A DNA stretch of 64,000 nt from Solimonas soli DSM 21787 (GCF_000474945.1 NZ_AXDW01000011.1:124001-188000); one strand, 5' to 3'. Counted from the first letter of the stretch, positions 18,476 to 28,286 are shown. Program-made: numbers and translations. Notes: generated from the letters alone by a model not told the origin.

Positions 18476-19669
18476 GTGCCCAGCCAAGCCGCAAAGACAG
18501 TTCCCATCTCCCCCGACGTGCTGGTGCAGCGCGCGCGCGACATGGTGCCGGTGCTCGTCGGCCGCGCGCAGCAGGCCGAACAGGCGCGCATGGTGCCGGT
18601 CGAGAGCGTGCGCGAGATGGAGGAGGCCGGCTTCTTCCGCGTGCTGCAGCCGAAGCTGTACGGCGGCTACGAGATGGACCCGCAGGTCTTCTACGACATC
18701 GTCATGACGCTGGCCGAGGGCTGCATGTCGACGGCCTGGATCTACGGCGTCATCGGCGTGCACAACTGGCAGATCGCCCTGTTCGATCCGAAGGCCGCGG
18801 CAGACGTGTGGAAGGACGACACGAATGTGCGCATCGCCTCGACCTACATGCCGAAAGGCCAGGTCAAGCCGGTCGAAGGCGGCTTCCGCTTCTCCGGCCG
18901 CTGGGGTTTCTCCAGCGGCTGCGATCACTGCGACTGGATCTTCCTCGGCGGCCTGATCTTCAACGAAGGCCAGCCGCCCGAATACCGCACCTTCCTGCTG
19001 CCGAAGTCGGATTTCGAGATCGTCGACACCTGGCACGTCATGGGCCTCAAGGGCACCGGCTCCAAGGACATCGTCGTCAAGGACGTGTTCGTGCCGGAGT
19101 ACCGCACGCACAAGGGCATGGACGGTTTCATGGGCACCAACCCGGGCCGCCACACCTTCACCGCCGATCTGTACAAGCTGCCGTTCGGGCAGATCTTCGT
19201 GCGCGCGGTGTCGTCGGCGGCGATCGGCGGCCTGCAGGGCGCGCTGAACACCTTCGTCGATTTCGCCAAGGTGCGCGTCGGCGACATGGGCAACAAGACC
19301 GCCGAGCAGCCGCCGGCGCAGCTGGCCGCCGCCGAGGCCGCCGTGGCGATCGACGAGATGAAGCTGGTCCTGCGCCGCAACTTCGACGTGCTGATGGGCA
19401 AGGTGCGCGCCGGCGAGCCGCTCGACGACATCGCGCAGCGCGTGCATTTCCGCTACCAGGCCTCGCAGGTCGTCGAGCGCTGCGCCCGGCATGCCTACCA
19501 GCTGTTCTCGGCCTGCGGCGGTCGCGGCATCTTCACCGACTTCCCGCTGCACCGTTACCTGCTCGACATCTACGCCGCGCGCGGCCACTACGCGAACAAC
19601 CCCGACCAGTTCGGCCGCAACTACGGCGCCGTCATGCTCGGCCGCGACAACACCGACGTGTTTATTTGA
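18476..19669 (+). CDS. Flavin-dependent monooxygenase, HsaA-like oxygenase component
   Basis: The 397-residue protein has the acyl-CoA-dehydrogenase fold of two-component FMN monooxygenases, with the group's N-terminus (LVGRAQQAEQARMVPVESVREMEEAGFFRVLQP shortened) and the central FSGRWGFSSGCDHCDW. In steroid degraders HsaA hydroxylates 3-HSA on the aromatic A-ring before meta-cleavage. HsaC-like and KstD/KshA genes in the same locus support that role; hydroxylation of a related phenol is the alternative. The start is GTG after AGGAG. No flavin reductase (HsaB) is nearby. Confidence 0.82.
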   Translation: MPSQAAKTVPISPDVLVQRARDMVPVLVGRAQQAEQARMVPVESVREMEEAGFFRVLQPKLYGGYEMDPQVFYDIVMTLAEGCMSTAWIYGVIGVHNWQIALFDPKAAADVWKDDTNVRIASTYMPKGQVKPVEGGFRFSGRWGFSSGCDHCDWIFLGGLIFNEGQPPEYRTFLLPKSDFEIVDTWHVMGLKGTGSKDIVVKDVFVPEYRTHKGMDGFMGTNPGRHTFTADLYKLPFGQIFVRAVSSAAIGGLQGALNTFVDFAKVRVGDMGNKTAEQPPAQLAAAEAAVAIDEMKLVLRRNFDVLMGKVRAGEPLDDIAQRVHFRYQASQVVERCARHAYQLFSACGGRGIFTDFPLHRYLLDIYAARGHYANNPDQFGRNYGAVMLGRDNTDVFI

Positions 19670-19755
19670 GAACGTTGGTCTGAACGTCCCTGTTCACGCC
19701 CGGGCCTTCCATGGCCCGGACTTTCAAATTCGATCATTGGTGATGGGCGGGTGAC

Positions 19756-21507
19756 ATGGGCATGAACGAAGCGGGCGGCTGGGATCAGGAATACGACGTC
19801 ATCGTCGTCGGCTCCGGCGGCGGCGGCATGACGGCGGCGCTGTGCGCGAAGGCGCAGGGCCTGTCGTCCGTCGTCATCGAGAAGTCCGACAAGTACGGCG
19901 GCACCAGCGCGGTGTCTGGCGGCGGCATCTGGATTCCCTGCAACGACGACATCGCCAGGACCGGCGGCAGCGATTCGTATGAAGAAGCGCTGACCTATCT
20001 GAAGACGGTGATCGGCGACAGCGTGCCGCAGGAGCGCATCGAGGCCTACCTGAAGAACGGTCCGGAGATGGTCCGTTTCCTCGCGCAGAAGTTCGACGTG
20101 CACTACCACAACGTGCCGAAGTACCCGGACTACTATCCGAACCAGCCGGGCGGCAAGGAAGGCTGGCGCTCGATGCAGCCGGACGCCTTCGACGGCGCCT
20201 TGCTCGGCAAGGAATTCGACAAGCAGCGCGAGTCGTTCAAGGGCACGCTGCTGATGGGCCGCATCGCCATGGACCAGATCGAGGCGCACACGCTGTTCTC
20301 GCGCAGCCCCGGCTGGATCGCCCTGACCCTCAAGCTGGTCTTCAAGTACTGGCTCGACTTCCGCTGGCGCCTGAAGACGCATCGCGACCGCCGCCAGGTG
20401 CTCGGCCAGGGCATGGTCGCGGCGCTGCGCTACGCGATGCTGCGGAACGACGTGCCGCTGCAGCTCGAGACCGGCCTGGAATCGCTGATCGAGGAACCGT
20501 CTTCGGGGGGCGGCCGCGTCACCGGCGTGGTCGTCAGGCAGAACGGCCGCACGCTGCGCTACCGGGCGCGGCGCGGCGTGATCCTGGCCTGCGGCGGCTT
20601 CGAGTCGAACCAGGCGATGCGCGAGCAGTATCTCGCCAAGCCGACGACGACCGACTGGACCGCGGCGCCGCCGATCAATCACGGCGATGGCATCCAGGCC
20701 GGCCGGAAGCTCGGCGCCGCGCTCGCGCACATGGACAAGGTCTGGGGCTCGCCGACCGTCAGCAAGCCCGGCGCGGCGCAGCAGATCACCCTGTTCATCG
20801 AGCGCGGCATGCCGGGTTGCGTGGCGGTCAACGCCAAGGGCAAGCGCTTCGTCAACGAAGCCGCCGCGTATCCGGACTTCCGCGACGCGATGTACGCCGA
20901 TCACGCCAAGGGCAACGGCTGCGTGCCGTGCTGGCTCGTGTTCGACGCGACCTTCCGCTACAAGTATCCGATGGGCATCTTCCTGCCCGGCCAGATCGAG
21001 CCGGATTCGAAGCTGCCGAAGGACTGGCTCGACAAGGTCTACTACAAGGCCGAGACGATCGAGGCGCTCGCGCGGAAGATCGGTGTCGACGTCGGCGGCC
21101 TGCAGACGACGGTCGCGAAGATGAACGAGTACGCCCGCAGCGGCGTCGATCCGGAGTTCCACAAGGGCGAGACGGCGATCGACCGCTACTACAGCGATCC
21201 CGGCGTCAAGCCGAACCCCTGCCTCGGGCCGATCCTCAAGCCGCCGTTCTACGCGGTGCCGCTGTGGCCGGGCGAGATCGGCACCAAGGGCGGCCTGGTC
21301 GTCGACGCGCGCGCCCGCGTGCTGCGCGAGGACGGCAGCGCGATCGAAGGGCTCTACGCGACCGGCAACACCTCGGCGGCGGTGATGGGCCCGACCTACG
21401 CCGGCGCCGGCTCGACGCTCGGGCCGGCGATGACCTTCGGCTACATCGCGGCGCGCGACATCGCGCAGACGGCATCGTCCTCGGCCAGGGTCCAGGCCGC
21501 CGCCTGA
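19756..21507 (+). CDS. kstD: 3-ketosteroid delta1-dehydrogenase
   Basis: The 583-residue flavoprotein introduces the C1-C2 double bond in 3-keto-4-ene steroids. The FAD site is VVGSGGGGMTAAL near residue 19, followed by KYGGTSAVSGGGIWIP. KstD-type active-site segments are present: PDYYPNQPG (Tyr126/127) and YAVPLWPGEIGTKGG (Tyr499 and the following glycine that polarises the C3 ketone). It ends with TYAGAGSTLGPAMTFGYIA. It follows the HsaA-like gene by 86 bases on the same strand. Confidence 0.93.
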   Translation: MGMNEAGGWDQEYDVIVVGSGGGGMTAALCAKAQGLSSVVIEKSDKYGGTSAVSGGGIWIPCNDDIARTGGSDSYEEALTYLKTVIGDSVPQERIEAYLKNGPEMVRFLAQKFDVHYHNVPKYPDYYPNQPGGKEGWRSMQPDAFDGALLGKEFDKQRESFKGTLLMGRIAMDQIEAHTLFSRSPGWIALTLKLVFKYWLDFRWRLKTHRDRRQVLGQGMVAALRYAMLRNDVPLQLETGLESLIEEPSSGGGRVTGVVVRQNGRTLRYRARRGVILACGGFESNQAMREQYLAKPTTTDWTAAPPINHGDGIQAGRKLGAALAHMDKVWGSPTVSKPGAAQQITLFIERGMPGCVAVNAKGKRFVNEAAAYPDFRDAMYADHAKGNGCVPCWLVFDATFRYKYPMGIFLPGQIEPDSKLPKDWLDKVYYKAETIEALARKIGVDVGGLQTTVAKMNEYARSGVDPEFHKGETAIDRYYSDPGVKPNPCLGPILKPPFYAVPLWPGEIGTKGGLVVDARARVLREDGSAIEGLYATGNTSAAVMGPTYAGAGSTLGPAMTFGYIAARDIAQTASSSARVQAAA

Positions 21508-21579
21508 GACCGCCACGCGCGCGTCGCGTCCGCCGCGCTAGACTCCGGTCGTCGTCGTCGCTGACCGGAGCCTTCCCCC

Positions 21580-22314
21580 GTGCGTTCCGTCGTGCGTCAC
21601 CTGTGCTGGCCGCTGCTGCTGTCATGCGGATGTTTGTGCGTCGCCTGTGCCGGCGGAGCGTGGCCGCTCGCGGCGCCGTCGTCGCCGGCCGGTGCCGCGG
21701 CCGGGCTCGACGACAGCCAGATCGTCGCCGGCCTGCGCGAGGCACTGGCCCAGGGCGTGACGCGCGCCGTCAACGAGCTCGGCCGGCCCGACGGTTTCTG
21801 GAAGGATCCGGACGTGCGCATTCCCCTGCCGGACCCGCTGGCCGGCGCCGAGAAGACGCTGCGCCAGTTCGGCCAGGGCAACAAGCTCGACAACTTCCAG
21901 CTCGCGCTCAACCGCGCCGCCGAGAGCGCCGTGCCGCAGGTGGCGATCGTGCTCGGCGACGCCGTGCGGCAGATGAGCATCAAGGACGCGCGCGCGATCC
22001 TCGCCGGTCCGCCGGATGCGGCGACGCAGTACTTCCGTCGCGTGTCGGGCGCGACGCTGCGCGAGCGCATGCTGCCGATCGTGCAGGGCGCCACCGCCGG
22101 CGTCGGCGTCGCGCAGAGCTACAAGAAGCTGGCGGGGCAGATCGGGTCCTGGCTGCAGCCCGCCGGCAAGTCGATTCCCGATCTCGACGGCTACGTCACC
22201 GACCAGGCGCTCGACGCCCTGTTCGCGAAGATCGCGATCGAGGAAGCGAACATCCGCCAGAACCCGGCCGCGCGCGGCAGCGAGCTGCTGCGCAAGGTGT
22301 TCGCGGCGCCGTAA
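21580..22314 (+). CDS. DUF4197 family exported protein
   Basis: The 244-residue product has an N-terminal signal sequence, possibly a lipoprotein (CLCVACAGG), then a DUF4197 domain (QIVAGLREALAQGVTRAV, DAATQYFRRVSG, VTDQALDALFAKIAIEE). The family is widespread in proteobacteria and of unknown function. The start is GTG. It follows kstD by 72 bases; no steroid role is known. Confidence 0.82.
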   Translation: MRSVVRHLCWPLLLSCGCLCVACAGGAWPLAAPSSPAGAAAGLDDSQIVAGLREALAQGVTRAVNELGRPDGFWKDPDVRIPLPDPLAGAEKTLRQFGQGNKLDNFQLALNRAAESAVPQVAIVLGDAVRQMSIKDARAILAGPPDAATQYFRRVSGATLRERMLPIVQGATAGVGVAQSYKKLAGQIGSWLQPAGKSIPDLDGYVTDQALDALFAKIAIEEANIRQNPAARGSELLRKVFAAP

Positions 22315-22321
22315 GCCGGCC

Positions 22322-23005
22322 ATGGCCGAGCGATCCGAAGACGCCGAGCGGCGCATCGCCGAGACCTGGCAGCGCAACGCCGGGCCGTGGACGACGGCGG
22401 TGCGCGCGCAGCGAATCGACAGCCGGCGTCTGGTCACCGACGCGGCGATCGTCGACGCCATCCTGCAACGCCGGCCGCGCTCGCTGCTCGACGTCGGCTG
22501 CGGCGAGGGCTGGCTCTTGCGCGCGCTCGCCGGGCGCGTGCCGCTTCGCGTCGGCACCGATCGCGTCGCCGCGCTGATCGCAGCGGCGCGCCGCGCCGGC
22601 GACGGCGAGTTCCACGTCGCCTCCTACGAGGCCCTCGCGGCCGGCGCATTGAAGCAGCGCTTCGACGTGGTGTCCTGCAATTTCGCGCTGCTCGGCGACA
22701 CCTCGGTATCGGCCCTGTTCGCCGCGCTGCCGGCGCTGCTCGCCGCCGGCGGCGCCTGCATCATGCAGACCCTGCATCCGCACGTCGCTTGCGGCGAGGT
22801 GCCTTACGCCGACGGCTGGCGCGAGGGCTCCTGGGCCGGCTGCGGCGAGGGCTTCAGCGCGCCGGCGCCCTGGTATTTCCGCACGCTGGCGAGCTGGATC
22901 GCGCTGTTCGAAGCGCATGGCCTGCGCCTGCGCGAGATGCGCGAACCCCTGCATCCGCACACCGCGCGGCCGGCGTCGGTGCTGTTCATCGCCGAACGCG
23001 GCTGA
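22322..23005 (+). CDS. Class I SAM-dependent methyltransferase
   Basis: The 227-residue protein has a Rossmann SAM site (LLDVGCGEGWLLRALAGR, acidic residue in VGTDRV) and the second-motif region FDVVSCNFALLGD. It resembles small cytoplasmic methyltransferases of the UbiG/BioC type; the acceptor is unknown. Its ATG is seven bases after the DUF4197 stop, so the two are probably co-transcribed. Confidence 0.82.
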   Translation: MAERSEDAERRIAETWQRNAGPWTTAVRAQRIDSRRLVTDAAIVDAILQRRPRSLLDVGCGEGWLLRALAGRVPLRVGTDRVAALIAAARRAGDGEFHVASYEALAAGALKQRFDVVSCNFALLGDTSVSALFAALPALLAAGGACIMQTLHPHVACGEVPYADGWREGSWAGCGEGFSAPAPWYFRTLASWIALFEAHGLRLREMREPLHPHTARPASVLFIAERG

Positions 23006-23097
23006 GTCCGGCGCGGACTACTGCGCACGGATCATGCGGCGCGCGCGGCCGGCGCCGATGCTGCCGCCACGACAACGAGACGTGGAGGAGCGGCGTC

Positions 23098-23853
23098 ATG
23101 AGACTAGAGGGCAAGGTCGCGCTCGTCACCGGCGCCGGCCAGGGCGTGGGGCAGGGCATCGCGTGCGCGCTGGCGGCGGACGGCGCGCGCGTCGCCGTCG
23201 CCGGCCGCACGCTGGCCAAGTGCGCGGCGACCGTCGCCGAGATCGAACGGCGCGGCGGCCAGGCCCTGGCCGTCGAGTGCGACGTCAAAGATGCCGCCTC
23301 GCTCGAAGCCTGCGTGGCGCGCGTCGTGCGCGAACTCGGCGGCCTGCAGATTCTCGTCAACAACGCCCAGGAAGTACCGCTCGGCACGCTCGAGCAGCTC
23401 AGCGAGGCGGCGTTCGCCGCCGGCTGGGAATCCGGCCCGCTGGCGACATTCCGCCTGATGAAGCTCGCCTATCCGCATCTGAGGCAGCGCGGCGGCAGCA
23501 TCATCAACCTGGCCTCGCCGGCGGCGATGCGCTGGGACGCCAGCGGCTACGGCGCCTACGGCGCGGTCAAGGAAGCGATCCGCCAGCTGTCGCGCGCCGC
23601 CGCCTGCGAGTGGGCGAAGGACGGCATCCGCACCAACATCATCCTGCCGCTCGCCGATTCGCCGGCCATGGCCTGGTGGACGCGCGAACGCCCGCAGGAA
23701 GCGGCGGCCTTCATCGCCACCGTGCCGATGCAGCGCGTCGGCGCCTGCGAGCGCGACATCGGCCGCTTCGTCGCCACGCTGTGCTCGGACGACTGCGCCT
23801 ACATCAACGGCCAGAGCATCGCCGCCGACGGCGGCCAGGCGTTCCTCGGCTAG
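23098..23853 (+). CDS. Short-chain dehydrogenase/reductase
   Basis: The 251-residue SDR has the dinucleotide site TGAGQGVGQG, the structural VNNAQ motif and the catalytic Ser (LASPAAM) with YGAVK. A strong GGAGGAG precedes the ATG. The usual NNAG is changed to NNAQ. Its context suggests oxidation of a steroid hydroxyl or a CoA-linked beta-hydroxyacid, but the substrate cannot be assigned. It converges with the methyltransferase gene on the opposite strand. Confidence 0.85.
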   Translation: MRLEGKVALVTGAGQGVGQGIACALAADGARVAVAGRTLAKCAATVAEIERRGGQALAVECDVKDAASLEACVARVVRELGGLQILVNNAQEVPLGTLEQLSEAAFAAGWESGPLATFRLMKLAYPHLRQRGGSIINLASPAAMRWDASGYGAYGAVKEAIRQLSRAAACEWAKDGIRTNIILPLADSPAMAWWTRERPQEAAAFIATVPMQRVGACERDIGRFVATLCSDDCAYINGQSIAADGGQAFLG

Positions 23854-23899
23854 GCGGCGCGCATCACCTCGCCGCGACGCGGTCCGCCGCCCGGGCCCG

Positions 23900-24742
23900 T
23901 CACGTCCAGGCTTCGAGCACGCGCACCGCGTCGCCGCCGCGGATCTTCGCGTACTCGCGCGCCGGCGCGATCGACTCGCACTTGATGGCACGGGCGCGCG
24001 CGAAGCCGGCAGCCTTCATGACGCGCGGCACGTCGGCCGGCGTGTCGAAGTGAATGTACATGCGGCCCTTGACGAACACGCTGAGCAGGGCGCCGAAGGC
24101 GAGCACCGCCGGGTGGCGGGCGCGCTCCTGGAAATAGACGTCGCTGAGATAGACGCCGTGCGGAAAGCGCGCGAGCGTCGCGGCGATGCGCTGCCAGACG
24201 GCGCGCGCGCTCGGCGGATCGAGATAGTTCATGAGGCCCTCGGTGACGATCGCCGTGCCGAGCTTCGGATCGAGCGTGGCGGCGATCGCTTCGAGGCTGT
24301 CGGGGCCGTGGTCGGCGAGCGCGTCGAGTTCGACGACGCGGTGGCGGTCCGACAGCGAACCGGCGCGCTCGAGCAGGGCACGCTTGGTCGCCGCCATCGC
24401 CGGCAGATCCGTCTCGAGGTAGCGCAGGCGCCGGCCGTAGCGCTGCGTGAACGACCAGCCGCGCGGCGAGAGGCCGGCGGCGATCTCGATGACCTGCGCG
24501 ACCTTGCCGCGGTCGATCGCCTCGCGCAGCCGCGCGTCGATGCCCTTGTGCCGCGCCAGCATCAGCGCGTCGAGCGAAAAGCCGGACAGTTTTCGGGTGG
24601 CGCCGGCGAAGGCGCGGAACACGCCGTCGATGCGGCGGCCCTGCGGCGTCGCCAGGGCCGCGTGCGACAGCCCGTGGCGATACCAGAAGTAGCCGGTCGC
24701 GTAGGCCGTGGGGCTGACGCGCGTCGTCTTCGCGGCGGCCAC
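23900..24742 (-). CDS. LCM/Ppm1-type SAM-dependent O-methyltransferase
   Basis: The 280-residue protein resembles the leucine carboxyl methyltransferase/Ppm1 family (SPTAYATGYFWYRHGLS at the start, VIEIAAGLSPRGW as the SAM loop, YLETDLPAM, VTEGLMNYLD). Bacterial members methylate carboxyl or hydroxyl groups of small molecules or polyketides. The start is GTG, one base after the stop of the upstream SDR gene, a tight two-gene operon. Methylation of a steroid carboxylate is one guess. Confidence 0.75.
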   Translation of the reverse strand: MAAAKTTRVSPTAYATGYFWYRHGLSHAALATPQGRRIDGVFRAFAGATRKLSGFSLDALMLARHKGIDARLREAIDRGKVAQVIEIAAGLSPRGWSFTQRYGRRLRYLETDLPAMAATKRALLERAGSLSDRHRVVELDALADHGPDSLEAIAATLDPKLGTAIVTEGLMNYLDPPSARAVWQRIAATLARFPHGVYLSDVYFQERARHPAVLAFGALLSVFVKGRMYIHFDTPADVPRVMKAAGFARARAIKCESIAPAREYAKIRGGDAVRVLEAWT

Positions 24743-24743
24743 C

Positions 24744-25523
24744 TCAGATGCCCGGCGCGCCGGGAAAGCCGACGTAGTACTGGCCGGTGAGCATGCCGCC
24801 GTCGATGGCGATCTCGGCGCCGCACAGGTACGACGATTCGTCGCTGGCCAGGAACAGCGAGGTGCGCGCGACTTCCTCCGGCTCGCCGACGCGCTGCAGC
24901 GGCACCATCGCGTAGCGCTTGTTGAGCTCGGCGCGCGCTTCGGCGTAAGGATTGCCCATGGCGGTATCGATGCCGCCCGGATGGATCGAGTTCACGCGCA
25001 CGCCCTTGTGGCCGTATTCCATCGCCGCGACCCGCGTCAGGCCGCGGATGCCCCATTTGCTCGCGGCGTAGGCGCCGAGCCCGTTCGCGCCCTTCATGCC
25101 GTCGACCGACGAGACGTTGACGATGCTGCCGTGGCGGCGTCCGAGCATGTGCTGGCCGACGATCTTCACGCCGAGGAAGCAGCCGACCAGATTGATGTCG
25201 ATGACGCGCTCGAATTCGGCCTTGCTGGTCTCGGCCAGCGTCTTGAACATCAGCACGCCGGCGTTGTTGACCAGCACGTCGACGCCGCCGAAGGCGTCGA
25301 CCGCCTGCGCCAGGGTGGCGTGCCAGGCGTTCTCGTCGCTGACGTCGTGCCGCACGAAGCGCGCCGCGTCGCCGAGCTCGGCGGCGAGCTTCGCGCCGTC
25401 GTCCTCGAGCACGTCGCTGATCAGCACCCTGGCGCCTTCGGCGACGAACAGCCGCGCGGTGGCCGCGCCCATGCCGCGTGCGCCGCCGGTGACGATGGCG
25501 ACCTTGTTCTTCAGCCGTGACAT
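24744..25523 (-). CDS. SDR, 3alpha/20beta-hydroxysteroid dehydrogenase-like
   Basis: The 259-residue classical SDR has TGGARGMGAA, NNAGVL, catalytic Ser (VSSVDGMKGANG) and YAASK. The arrangement, especially KNKVAIVTGGARGMG and HPGGIDTAM, is that of the 3alpha(20beta)-hydroxysteroid dehydrogenase group. GGGAGAT lies before ATG 25523, and residues upstream of it look non-coding. It is divergent from the TonB receptor gene and transcribed with the following methyltransferase gene. Confidence 0.85.
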   Translation of the reverse strand: MSRLKNKVAIVTGGARGMGAATARLFVAEGARVLISDVLEDDGAKLAAELGDAARFVRHDVSDENAWHATLAQAVDAFGGVDVLVNNAGVLMFKTLAETSKAEFERVIDINLVGCFLGVKIVGQHMLGRRHGSIVNVSSVDGMKGANGLGAYAASKWGIRGLTRVAAMEYGHKGVRVNSIHPGGIDTAMGNPYAEARAELNKRYAMVPLQRVGEPEEVARTSLFLASDESSYLCGAEIAIDGGMLTGQYYVGFPGAPGI

Positions 25524-25617
25524 GCCGATCTCCCGGTGATGGTCCTGATATGCCTGCGGCGGCGAACGCAAGCGAAGCCGGACGCAGCGCATCCTTGCAT
25601 CGCGCCGCCGCCGGCGG

Positions 25618-25668
25618 CCTCATCCGAACGAGCGATCGGCTGCGCAACTCTCGTCCTTCCGGATGAGG
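25618..25668. promoter_or_regulatory. Inverted repeat in the SDR/TonB-receptor divergent spacer
   Basis: CCTCATCCG and CGGATGAGG, with an inner CGAG/CTCG pair, lie 33 bases apart in the 252-bp spacer between the minus-strand SDR gene and the receptor gene. It could be an operator for the divergent genes or an RNA hairpin in the receptor leader. Confidence 0.4.
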
Positions 25669-25775
25669 GCCACGCCGCATCGACGGAGGACTATAGAAAA
25701 GCCAGCTGCCGCAAAGAACGGCATGCGGCGGCGCCGACGACGGAGCCGGCGCCCGCACACGCAATGAGGAGAGTC

Positions 25776-28103
25776 ATGGTCCGTATCGATCGCAAGCGCC
25801 GTCTCGGCGCTATGGCGGCGTTGCTGCCGCTGCTCGTCACTCCCGCCCTGCGCGCACAGGATGCGCCGGCCCCGGCATCCCCCGCCGCGCCGCCGGCCGC
25901 GCGCGCCGGCGACGACGATGGCCGCATCGCCGAAGTCGTCGTCACCGCGCAGCGCCGCGAGGAGAAACTGCAGGAAGTGCCGCTCGCCGTGACGGCGATG
26001 GGCGCGGAGCAGATCGGCAGTCGCGGCATCCAGAACGTCAGCGACCTGTCGGCGCTGGCGCCCGGCCTGCAGATCAGCAAGACCCCGTCGAACTCGACGA
26101 TTTCGCAGATCACCATTCGCGGCCTGTCGCAGATCAATCCGGCGATCTACTGGGATCCGGCGGTCGGCGTGTACGTCGACGGCGTCTACATCGGCAAGGC
26201 GCAGGGCGGCATCTTCGACGTCGTCGATCTCGAGCGCGTCGAAGTGCTGCGCGGCCCGCAGGGCACGCTGTACGGCCGCAACACGCTGGCCGGCGCCATC
26301 AACCTGATCACGAAGAAGCCGAGCGGCCTGTTCGGCGGCTCGGCGAGCATCGAGATCGGCAACTACGACGCCGTGAGCGAGAAGGTCTCGCTCGATCTGC
26401 CGAAGATGGGCATCGTCAGCCTGTCGCTCGCGGCGCGCCAGGAGCAGCGCGACGGCTGGGTGCACACCACGCGCACCAGCTCGGTCGGCGAGCTCAACGA
26501 CCGCGACAACAACGGCATCCGCCTTGCCGCCGATTTCGATTTCGCGCCGGGCCTGCTCGGCGAATACCGCTTCGATCGCAGCATCGTCGACCAGACGCCG
26601 AACTGGGATCAGCTCTACAAAGCCGATCCGGCGACGTTCGCCTTCCTCGGCTTTCCGACGCTGCCCGACTACGCCTCGCACGATCGCCTGAAGCACGCCG
26701 ACGTCGACGCGCCGATGTTCGAGAAGTCGCGCGTCATGGGTCATTCGTTCACGCTGAGCTGGAATCTCGACGACGTGAACACGCTGAAGTCGATCACCGG
26801 CTACCGCATGCTCGACTGGGACGATTCGCTCGATCTCGACGGCTCGCCGCTCGATGTCGCGTTCACGCAGCGCTTCACCGACTACCACCAGTTCTCGCAG
26901 GACCTGCAGTGGCTCGGCCATGCCGATCGCGTCAACTGGGTCGCCGGCTTCTACTATTTTGGCGACGACGGCAAGACCAACAACCCGCAGGAATTCTTCG
27001 CCGGCGGTGTGCGCTACGACTCGCGCTACAGCACCAAGACGCACGCGTACTCGGGCTACGGTCAGGTCGACTACAAGCCGATCGATCCGCTGACGCTCAC
27101 GGCTGGCGTGCGGTACACCAACGAGAAGAAGGACCTGACGCGCACCTTCGGCTGCAACTCGTTCTTCTACCCGGCCTGCACGAACGCCGATCCCGCGGTG
27201 TTCAACTACCTGATGACGCCCGACACGGTGGCCCCGTCGAAGACCTTCGGCGCCACCACGCCGATGGCCTCGGTGGCCTGGCAGTTCACGCCGGATTTCA
27301 ACACCTACCTGCGCTACGCAGAAGGGTTCAAGAGCGGTGGCTTCAACGGCGAGTTCAGCGATCCGGCCGGCACGCCGGCGTCGAACGCGGCCGAGACCGA
27401 TCGCGCCTTCAAGCCGGAGAAGCAGCGTTCCCTCGAACTCGGCGCCAAGACCACGCTGTTCGACGGGCGCGGCTTCCTCAACACGGCGCTGTTCTACAAC
27501 AAGGCCAAGGATCTGCAGGAATCGATCTTCACCGGCACCGGCGCGGCCGGCACCATCGTCCGCAACGCCGGCGAGGCGACCATTTACGGCGCCGAGATCG
27601 AAGGCCAGTTCGTGCTGACGCCGGGCACGCGGCTCGGCTTCAATTACGCCTATCTGCATCCGAAGTACGACGAGTTCTTCGACGAGAACGGCAACGACGT
27701 CGCCGACAACCGCGCTTTCGTGCATGCGCCGAAGAACACGCTCAACCTCTTCCTCGACGCGCGCCTCGCGCAGCTCGGCTGGGGCGAGTTGCGCGGCGTC
27801 GCCGATTACGCCTACACCGCCTCCTTCTTCACCTATGCCTACCAGCTGCATCCGGTAGATCCGGCGCAGGTCGCCGACGACAGCAAGGTCGACGCCTACG
27901 GCATCCTCAACCTGCGCCTGGCGCTCACCAACGTGAAGCTCGGCGGCACGGCGACCGGCGAGCTCGCCTTGTGGTGCCGCAACGTCACCGACGAGGACAC
28001 GGCCAACAACTTCATCGACTTCGGCCCCGGTTTCGGCAGCCTGACCGTCGCAAACTTCGTCGATCCGCGGACCTTCGGCATCACCGGCATCGTGCGCTGG
28101 TAA
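25776..28103 (+). CDS. TonB-dependent outer-membrane receptor
   Basis: The 775-residue product has a signal peptide (MAALLPLLVTPALRAQ), an Ala/Pro spacer, a TonB-box-like segment (IAEVVVTAQRREEKLQEVP), a plug domain with VEVLRGPQGTLYGRNTLAGAINLITKKP, and a 22-strand barrel ending in FGITGIVRW with the terminal aromatic. AGGAGAGTC places the start at 25776; an in-frame ATG lies 12 bases upstream. This catabolic subclass imports hydrophobic or carbohydrate substrates, and its position suggests steroids or steroid conjugates. Confidence 0.92.
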   Translation: MVRIDRKRRLGAMAALLPLLVTPALRAQDAPAPASPAAPPAARAGDDDGRIAEVVVTAQRREEKLQEVPLAVTAMGAEQIGSRGIQNVSDLSALAPGLQISKTPSNSTISQITIRGLSQINPAIYWDPAVGVYVDGVYIGKAQGGIFDVVDLERVEVLRGPQGTLYGRNTLAGAINLITKKPSGLFGGSASIEIGNYDAVSEKVSLDLPKMGIVSLSLAARQEQRDGWVHTTRTSSVGELNDRDNNGIRLAADFDFAPGLLGEYRFDRSIVDQTPNWDQLYKADPATFAFLGFPTLPDYASHDRLKHADVDAPMFEKSRVMGHSFTLSWNLDDVNTLKSITGYRMLDWDDSLDLDGSPLDVAFTQRFTDYHQFSQDLQWLGHADRVNWVAGFYYFGDDGKTNNPQEFFAGGVRYDSRYSTKTHAYSGYGQVDYKPIDPLTLTAGVRYTNEKKDLTRTFGCNSFFYPACTNADPAVFNYLMTPDTVAPSKTFGATTPMASVAWQFTPDFNTYLRYAEGFKSGGFNGEFSDPAGTPASNAAETDRAFKPEKQRSLELGAKTTLFDGRGFLNTALFYNKAKDLQESIFTGTGAAGTIVRNAGEATIYGAEIEGQFVLTPGTRLGFNYAYLHPKYDEFFDENGNDVADNRAFVHAPKNTLNLFLDARLAQLGWGELRGVADYAYTASFFTYAYQLHPVDPAQVADDSKVDAYGILNLRLALTNVKLGGTATGELALWCRNVTDEDTANNFIDFGPGFGSLTVANFVDPRTFGITGIVRW

Positions 28104-28124
28104 GCCCGGCCAGCGCCAACTTCG

Positions 28125-28149
28125 ATGCCCGCCGCCCGGCGGGCATTTT
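28125..28149 (+). terminator. Rho-independent terminator after the TonB receptor gene
   Basis: ATGCCCGCC and GGCGGGCAT form a 9-bp GC-rich stem around GCCC, followed by TTTC TTT. It lies 21 bases after the stop and should end the receptor transcript. Confidence 0.85.
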
Positions 28150-28286
28150 CTTTGGCGCGCCGCCCGTGGCCGCGGCCTCCGTGCGATGATGCGCCGTCCT
28201 GGCCGGCCACCCTCGGCCGGAGCCTGCTGCCGCAGGGCCAGAGGACCGCGGGGCGCGCTTGCGGGCAACGCGACAAAGGAATCCAC

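Noticed and set aside
16784-19588. A 934-codon minus-strand frame over the GH5 and HsaA-like genes
   Set aside because: It covers two recognisable plus-strand genes and the promoter region and has no domain of its own.
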